This document shows, in pieces, positions 55,640-61,947 of a stretch of DNA of 61,947 nucleotides. The stretch covers positions 43,580 to 105,526 of the forward strand of contig JBNGIS010020109.1 of assembly GCA_049999725.1 (NCBI GenBank), given 5' to 3'. Under the pieces are notes generated by a model that was given only the letters and a program-made list of their open reading frames with translations, had not been told where the DNA came from and searched no databases. A program made the position numbers and the translations under genes. Position 1 is the first letter of the stretch. Each line of letters opens with the position of its first letter. Origin of the DNA: Haplomitrium mnioides. Lineage: Eukaryota; Marchantiophyta; Haplomitriopsida; Calobryales.

Positions 55640-57053
55640 TTTTGCTCAATTAACTTGAGTGGATCAATCTTCAAGCTAAGGCAAACCCAAAATAATGTCA
55701 TATTATATGGGTGCAATAACAAAATCCATAGATTCTGTATACTCTTTGCCGATCCTTAGAAGAAATGGTTTGTGTGAATGAAACACCTCATGTTTTTGGC
55801 CATCAACTATAGTCTCAAAACGTCCCTTGATAGGCAAAATTTTAGCTTTGATTTTCTTTGTAAAACGTAATGACATGAAAATTTTCAGAGCTTCCACAAT
55901 CTATCAACATTCTACAAGAATGATCATCAACCATATTGTATAGATGAAACAAGGTGCTTCTAATTCTTGTCAAGCTTTTCATTCTATTGGAACTAATCAA
56001 GCTCTTAGTAAATTGCTCGATTGTCTTTATTGAGGTGAGTCATTTCTTTTTTTTTCTTCTTCAACAATTGTTTCTTGAACAAGAGCATGTGGTAAACCTT
56101 AGCATGTGGGCAATTTGCAATCATTAAACCAAGTTGTCGGCAATAAAAACATCCACCACTTTGGCATAGATGCTCACGCTCTATATCAATGAGTGCCACT
56201 CTCTACACTGCATCAATCTCCATATGTATGGGTTTATTTGTTATCATACAAACATTTGATAAAGCTTGTTGTGATCATGGCATAGCTTTGGTGGTCGATA
56301 ATAGTGAGTTGTATCGTTTCGCCAAACACATTGCTTCTTCTTGTAAAGAGGGCTCTCTCATTGTCTTTTCCATTATAGTACAAGGCTTCAATCCTCAAAC
56401 AAAGAGATCTAAAGCTTTGCGTTGCTCATATTTAGAATTTTCATAATGATATTATGAAATTACGTGATATAGCTTCTCACGATACCAAATTGCTTCAACT
56501 CTGCCAAGAAATCTCTTACCACCTTTGGAGCATTCATAACCCAAAATCTTAGATTCACCGTTTCTTTGAACTCTTGCTAAGCAGCAATTGGAGTGACAAA
56601 TCCACGTTGAGCTTGCTCAATTTGATATCTCCACCAAGTTTTTGCCACTCCCGCCAATTGACTTGCAGTAAATAGAATTCTTCGACCATCCTCTCTTCTG
56701 TTGATAGCCTCAAAACATTGTTTGCAATCAAACAAGAAATTCTCAAATGCGTCAAGAATCATCTTCCTATCATATGCTTTTGGTTTGGGAAACTGCACAT
56801 AACTTTCTTCTTCTTGAAATTGTTCCTTCTTTCCCATTTGCATTTGAACTTCTAAAATGCAAGAAAGATGTTCAATTTGTTGTTGCATTGTTTGCATCCT
56901 CGCTTCTTGATTCTCCATTCTACCAAAAAGAACCATGGCTTTGATACTAATATAAAAGAATTCAATGACCAAATTCCAAATAAGTAACAACTTCAAGATA
57001 ACTCTTATAGAGCTCCACAACTCAAGGCCAATAAGCAAACCAAAGCCAAGCAA
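55640..57053 (-). pseudogene. gag, zinc knuckle and protease region, gypsy
   Basis: The gag frame 57053-56577 contains the coiled-coil-like ARMQTMQQQIEHLSCILEVQ and the FENFLFDCKQCFEAIN...AGVAKTWWRYQIEQAQRG core. CFYCRQLGLMIANCPHAK near 56130 is a zinc knuckle whose His is replaced. The protease-like frame 55897-55703 follows (KAKILPIKGRFETIVDGQKH). Stops and frameshifts make it non-functional. Confidence 0.75.
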
Positions 57054-57350
57054 CTAAAGAACCAAACCAAATTGAGAGGAACTCTAGAATGAGAAGTGGG
57101 GCTATGAAGTCCTTTTATTCATATAAGAGAAGAGGGTGTCATCCCTCTTTCTTCACTTACAAGAAATGTTCTTCTAATTTCAACCCTAAATTGATTATTT
57201 AGAAGGAACATCTAATTTCAACCTAAAAACTCTAAAAGTAACTTCAAAGGCAAGTAATCTTATCTCATCCTTAAAAGTGACCCCTTACCACTTCCTTCAC
57301 TCCTCTCTATTTTCTTATAAAAAGCACAACCTTATGCTTGTACTGTTACA
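56934..57350 (-). repeat. 5' LTR and tRNA-Met-type PBS of the deleted gypsy element
   Basis: LTR about 56951-57350. Just downstream on the minus strand is TAGTATCAAAGCCATGG (56934-56950), close to the plant initiator-Met PBS TGGTATCAGAGC. Confidence 0.75.
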
Positions 57351-57355
57351 TCAAG

Positions 57356-58293
57356 GAATTCAAGCATTCGTGTCACCTCTTATCACTAGAGAAAGAGGAA
57401 CGAACCACTAGCATTTGAATGTGTTATATGCAGAGAATGAACCCCTAAAAACTCAACCTATAGTATGTAAGAGCAAAATCCTTACAACCTCCTATGTTGA
57501 TACTGCACTTATAATCATGAAGATGGTGTATCATATGAAGGCAAATGAAAAACACAAACCTTAAGTGTAGTATCTCGGAAGAAAGTGAGGCTTGCTGACA
57601 AAATCTAAGTTGTAGAGGGTGGCAAAATCAGATTTGTGCTGTCAAGCTGAGGACAAAAATGAAAATTGCCAAGCGATGATGACAATTCAACGCTTTTTTG
57701 TTCCTTTAATTCTGCTTCGAATGTCCTTTGATTTTGCTTCGAATGTTCTTTGATTCCTTTTTGCGATTCGATTCAATTTGGCTCTTACATGATGCTACTC
57801 TTTGGTTTTTCTTTGAGCACTCTTTTGATTCTGATTTGATTTTTCTCCAACAACAATACTTGTTGCCTTCTTCAATTCAGCAAACCTAAAAACCTCTCTT
57901 CGATTTTTCTTCAACAAAGATAGAGCCTTCTTTGATTCTTCTTTAGTGAAAAAAAAAAAACAAGTTCTCTATTATAGTGTGATCTATTTTTTGTTCTCTT
58001 ATGATTCGCTCTTTGCTCACTCCTACAAAAAAATCCTGAAGCATAGCCAAGATAATTGAAACTAGCTTTGAACTAAGTCCCTTCTTTCTCACAAATTTTT
58101 CTTTCTTTGAAGCGACTCCCTGCTCTTTGCAACTTCTATTTGATTAGAGCACACCTCCACAAAAACTGTTTTTCTTAGCCACAACTCACTTCTATGGAGC
58201 CAAAAAATCCATGTCTATTTTTCTTCCTTTTTTAAAAATTTCCTTGATTTTTGTGCTCTTGTAGTGTCATTCCTTTTCTTGAACTTGCTTTGA
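57356..58293 (-). other. Copia-type leader remnant with PBS-like site
   Basis: No gene. On the minus strand TGGTATCAAAGC lies at about 58282-58293 directly after TTAACA, the usual junction of a copia LTR end and a tRNA-Met PBS. It may be the 5' end of the copia element at 51835-53751, but then its leader is unusually long, so this link is uncertain. Confidence 0.5.
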
Positions 58294-58560
58294 TACCATG
58301 TTAACACACTGCACTCAAAATCACAATAGAGCGGAGGATTTGTAGGGATGCTTTCTTCATTTGTAAGACACAATTGTATCGTACTTTACTTGGGAAAGGA
58401 CTGCCAATGTGCGCCTCCAGATCTGCCCCCATATATCCTAGCCTAAAATAGTGAATTAACTTAACCCTAATTGAGACTAAGGGGGCTACGACATCATCCT
58501 GTTTACCTATGTGAGCTTGTAGCCTCAATTATATATTTTGGATGAAGCCTTGTTGAATGA
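58294..58560 (-). repeat. Probable copia LTR remnant
   Basis: Sequence upstream of the PBS-like site, ending TTAACA on the minus strand. It has the expected place and composition of an LTR 3' part, but its start and its partner were not found. Confidence 0.4.
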
Positions 58561-59364
58561 TGTGTACATGTTTTAGGCTTGAGATTTCATATATAGAATA
58601 TAAAATTCAGAATAGTTCATTTGCATTTTATTATAGAAAGCCAAATTTCATAGCACTAACTATTGAAGGAGATAACTACCTATCATGGTCAGAGGATGTT
58701 GAGACACCCTTGCATCCAAAGCCTTACATGGCATTATCATAACTAATGAAGGACCAATGCTTCTGGAGAAAGCTAGGGTCTTAGTATTCTAAGGCATCAG
58801 CTTGTTGATCTTTTAAGAGCCCAATACTTTAGTGAGTATGATATGAGAGTGCTATGAGAGCAGCTCAAGGATAGGTTTGACCACACAAAGAACAATCTGC
58901 CTCCCTAAAGCCAGACATGATTTGGTGAACCTGAGAGTTGAGGATTACACCATTGTTGTAAACTACAATAGTAAGCTATTCACAATAACAACACAACTAT
59001 ATATGTTTGGGCATCCAGTGAGTGATGATGAACAAGTTAAGAAGATTGTTTTCACATTTCTTCATACTGATATGCTTTTAGATGTCCAATATTGAAACAT
59101 GAATTTCAGTAGGTATTTTGAATAGATGGCTCACACGCTATTAGATGAAAAATATCAAGATATACTACTCAAGAATTCTAAAACAAGACTACCAGAAAAC
59201 TTTGTCCACTTTTCAATCCATAGAATCTAACTTTTTTATTCAAGCAAAAAATAATGGAATTAGTGTAAGAGTTTTGCCCCAAGAAGGGCTTTTGCTTAGA
59301 TGAGAAGAGAAAAATCTTCTAGAAGAGGAAGATTTCTAAATACATATAGAAATCAAAACTTTAA

Positions 59365-59388
59365 GGGGGGGGGGGAGGGGGGCGGGGG
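59365..59388 (+). repeat. Poly-G tract
   Basis: Runs of 11, 6 and 5 G broken by single A and C. It has G-quadruplex potential and a length prone to sequencing error. Confidence 0.9.
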
Positions 59389-61932
59389 ATGTAGAGTACG
59401 AGGCAATTGTGGACAAGTAAATTTTATATTCAATAGCCAGGATTGATCCTGATATATTTAAATTAAGAATAGACCACATCAAAGAAATATTAATGCACAA
59501 CATATTATATGTTTCAAATTTGAAACTAAAAGTCATGCACATAAAACTTGTAGGATACTTTCACATTTGGTTTCATTATAAAGAAATAGTGAGAATACAT
59601 AGCAAATCATGAAGGATACCTTTATATTTGGTTTCATTATAGAGAAAAAGTCAAAATGCAGCCAGCCAGAGTCACATGGGGCTTTTCTTCAAAAGAAACA
59701 AGTGTTGGAAGATTTTATTGAAGAAAACTTACCTACTAAATCCAATATGATAGATCATATTTTTGATGTTTTACCTTTAGAAGATATTAGAGCATGCATT
59801 ATAGATAGGTCTCTAACACATACAATCATATTTTTCAGAAATCACACCTTCTAGTAGCATATGACTACCATTATGGGTAGTAATCATATGAAGAGGGACA
59901 TGAACCTCCTAATATTACTTTACCACGAGGCATTGTCCTTGATATCAAATCTGCAATATATGCTTCGAGGGCAAAATTTTCTTTGTTTTAAGAGCATTAG
60001 AGATAAATTAATAGATTTCCGATTCATACTAGTGCTAGAAATGATTAGTAAGTCTTATATATTTAGAGAAGACTTCTGATGGCATGCAAAAAAAAAACTC
60101 TATTCACTTTTTTGCTTGAATTTTATGTGGCCTAGTTGCATGCTTTTCATGATGATCCACAATTACACAATATTTTTCAACTAAAGCATAAAAGATTAAG
60201 ACATTCAAAGACAACAATGTTTCATAAAATGATAGAAATGACAAGAAATATTCCTCGCGCTTGTGAGTTCTAGATTCATCAAGAGAGTATACACAACATG
60301 CTCTCAAGAGAAGCTAGTTTAGAGACCACCAATTTCAAATAATGTCTTGGAGGTATCTAAGTTTTTAGAAAGGCTCTACAATAATGTTTGCAGTCCTATT
60401 GATCCATCAAGTAGACCTTTCAAATTCTTCTTTGTCATTATATGTGCATCATTCAGATGGTAACAATTTTCTTTACTTTCAACTAAAAATATGGTATTTC
60501 TTAAAATTCTAGCATATATTATGAAATTGAAAGCTCAATTTCCAAAAAACCTAATCAAAATTCTAAGAGCAGATAGTTATAGAGGATTCATACCAAAGAA
60601 CTTTGATGACTTTACATGATTATCAATATTGACATCCAATACCATAAAGCATATTTTTATTTCCAAAAAGAATTGGTGAAAGAGCAATATTAAGCATTTA
60701 GATGATTGCTCGACCCCTCCTTATGCAAGAAAATTTACATGTTTAAGCTTGAGTACATGCTCCACCTTTATTAAAATACCAACCATTTGTGTTTAATTCC
60801 TTGATGTCACACCACTTAGCTTTTGGTGTTTATTATGATGTTTACATTTACAAACTTTTGGTTGTTAAGTATTAGTCTCAATCATGGACTTAAATGGACT
60901 AAGATGCGTTGTCAAAGGCAAAAAGAGATTAACATAGGATATGAATCCCTTTCTTTCATCTGTAAAAATAAATAATTCATCATGTATGATTGTTACTCCA
61001 TTGTGTATGATTGTCACTCTTTGCTAATATCCATTTCTTTGAGGATAATTTCCCTCAATTATTTCAAGGACAAAATCTTGACAAACCTACACCAAAACAA
61101 TTACAATGACTAGGTTCTTTTACTTTTCAAATGATCAAAAAACAAGATAATGTGTCGATGAAGTTAAGAGAATTTTACACTTGATATAAGTTGTTGAGTA
61201 AATGGTAAATACATTCAGTAAGATTGCACATGTACTTGTGACAAATATCCCTACCAATTTGTAGATTTTGACAAAACAAGCGGTTGATTAGCCATTGAGA
61301 GTGAAGCGTGGTTGTCTTCTAGACACCAAAGAATCACAACCTAGGCATAGAGCTTCAACTAAAATGATACCTCCCTATACTACTCTGATATCATCATCTA
61401 TAAGATGTACACTTCAATCTACAATCAATCTCTTGGAAATTCTTAGAAGATAGAAAACTTCCTCTCACTATATAAATAATGGGATTATATTGCAAACTTT
61501 AAGAGAGAGTACATAGATGAATGATCGGTCTGCATATCATGACTTTCTAGACTACATCCAAAGTTCCACCCAATCTAAGAATTTTAGAAAAAACATAAGA
61601 TAATTCTGAATAGTTGGAATATGAAAAAGAAATGAATTTATAATTGGATTCAATGATAAAGAGGCAAGTGTTTGGACAAGTAGCTCCACCATCTCCTCAT
61701 ACCCACCAAGTTGGTTATAGGTGAATCTTTGTTAAAGGGAGAGATGCTCATGGCATGGTTGCTGTATAAAAGACATGCCTTGTAGCAAATAGACATACTT
61801 AGTTTCCAATGCAAGATTTTGATCTTACTTATACTCTTATTATAGATATCTAGTTGGCTTTTTTCTAGGTTATGACTTGATTAGACATCAAATAAAAGTT
61901 GTGACAACATACTTATATAGGTTATTAGATTA

Positions 61933-61947
61933 TATATATATATATAT
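61933..61947. repeat. (TA)n microsatellite at the window edge
   Basis: Pure TA dinucleotides to the last base; the true length is not visible. Confidence 0.8.

Larger units (their letters stand above)
53752..57350 (-). mobile_element. Ty3/gypsy (chromovirus-like) element, internally deleted, minus strand
   Basis: Direct LTRs (53752-54166 and about 56951-57350), perfect TSD TCAAG (53747-53751 and 57351-57355) and a tRNA-Met-type PBS give full boundaries. Minus-strand order: gag, zinc knuckle, protease, RT start, then a jump near 55005 into the integrase end and tail. Total length is 3.6 kb against well over 5 kb for a complete member. It inserted into the leader of a copia element. Confidence 0.85.
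58561..61947 (+). mobile_element. Decayed Ty1/copia element, plus strand, cut by the window end
   Basis: Translated across many stops. Gag at 58640-59300: FIALTIEGDNYLSWSEDVET, AQG.V..HK, LPKARHDLVNLRVEDYTIV. A polymorphic G-rich stretch follows at 59365-59388, where an RGG-type gag tail is expected. Protease-like THTIIFFRNHTF and the following ..NLLCFKSIRD region lie at 59800-60060. Integrase is at about 60180-60700 (TTMFHKMIEMTRNIPRACEF; FPKNLIKILRADSYRGFIPK). The pre-RT linker LRVKRGCLLDTKESQPRHRA is near 61300. RT start is at 61720-61870 (WIFVKGRDAHGMV.VYK..LVA; IDFDLTYT). Domain order is the copia order. It has no intact frame over about 100 codons. Confidence 0.75.

Overview
The window is repeat-dominated nuclear DNA of a land plant, probably a large and TE-rich genome. 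The evidence is plant-type Ty1/copia and Ty3/gypsy retroelements, tRNA-Asp and tRNA-Met type primer-binding sites, intron-like GT...AG boundaries and low GC. I cannot fix the lineage from sequence alone. No intact host gene was recognised, and nearly every coding region carries stops, frameshifts or nested insertions. Two 100-N assembly gaps are present at 6045-6144 and 45798-45897.

The most interesting component is a repeat family (here 'family E') present in five copies: E0 about 5.5-7.85 kb, E1 about 7.85-22.48 kb, E2 about 22.48-37.32 kb, E4 37.32-39.79 kb and E3 41.318-51.834 kb. A complete unit, best seen in E3 (10.5 kb), has short terminal inverted repeats with core GCTACTTTGAACYAG and two divergent multi-exon genes sharing a central promoter. 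Gene A encodes a protein with a DUF7869-like region (QLDN..ENK ... IHDQINQMFSRF in E3). Gene B encodes a ParB-like module (IAGGNH ... GLTPIEA) followed by a class-beta amino-methyltransferase (DIPYG, then DWILDLCPGSG). Introns and 3' flanks of both genes, and one in-frame stretch of gene A, carry tandem arrays built round the palindromic core ATGCGCGCAT. The array period differs by location (24, 30 or 38 bp). I know of no described plant transposon with this combination.

Layout. 1-5.45 kb: nothing recognised. 5.5-7.85 kb: E0, a deletion derivative. 7.85-22.5 kb: E1, split by a gag-only Ty3/gypsy element (8122-19978, minus strand, LTRs of about 2.9 kb); its right LTR is itself split by a GC-richer 3.8-kb insertion (15160-18953). 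22.5-37.3 kb: E2, whose gene A is split by an unusual element made of two head-to-head LTRs (26106-31743) with perfect 5-bp target duplications; each LTR contains a fragment of a carotenoid cleavage dioxygenase gene. 37.3-39.8 kb: E4. 39.8-53.7 kb: a minus-strand Ty1/copia element whose integrase is interrupted by E3. 53.75-57.35 kb: an internally deleted minus-strand Ty3/gypsy element with perfect TSD. 57.36-58.56 kb: a copia-type leader/LTR remnant. 58.56-61.95 kb: a decayed plus-strand Ty1/copia element cut by the window end.

The nesting gives relative ages: copia came before E3; E1 came before the gag-only gypsy element, which came before the GC-rich insertion; E2 came before the inverted-LTR element. 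The family E copies share homologous deletions, scars and arrays. One copy or another preserves each part of the two genes, so a consensus should be recoverable.
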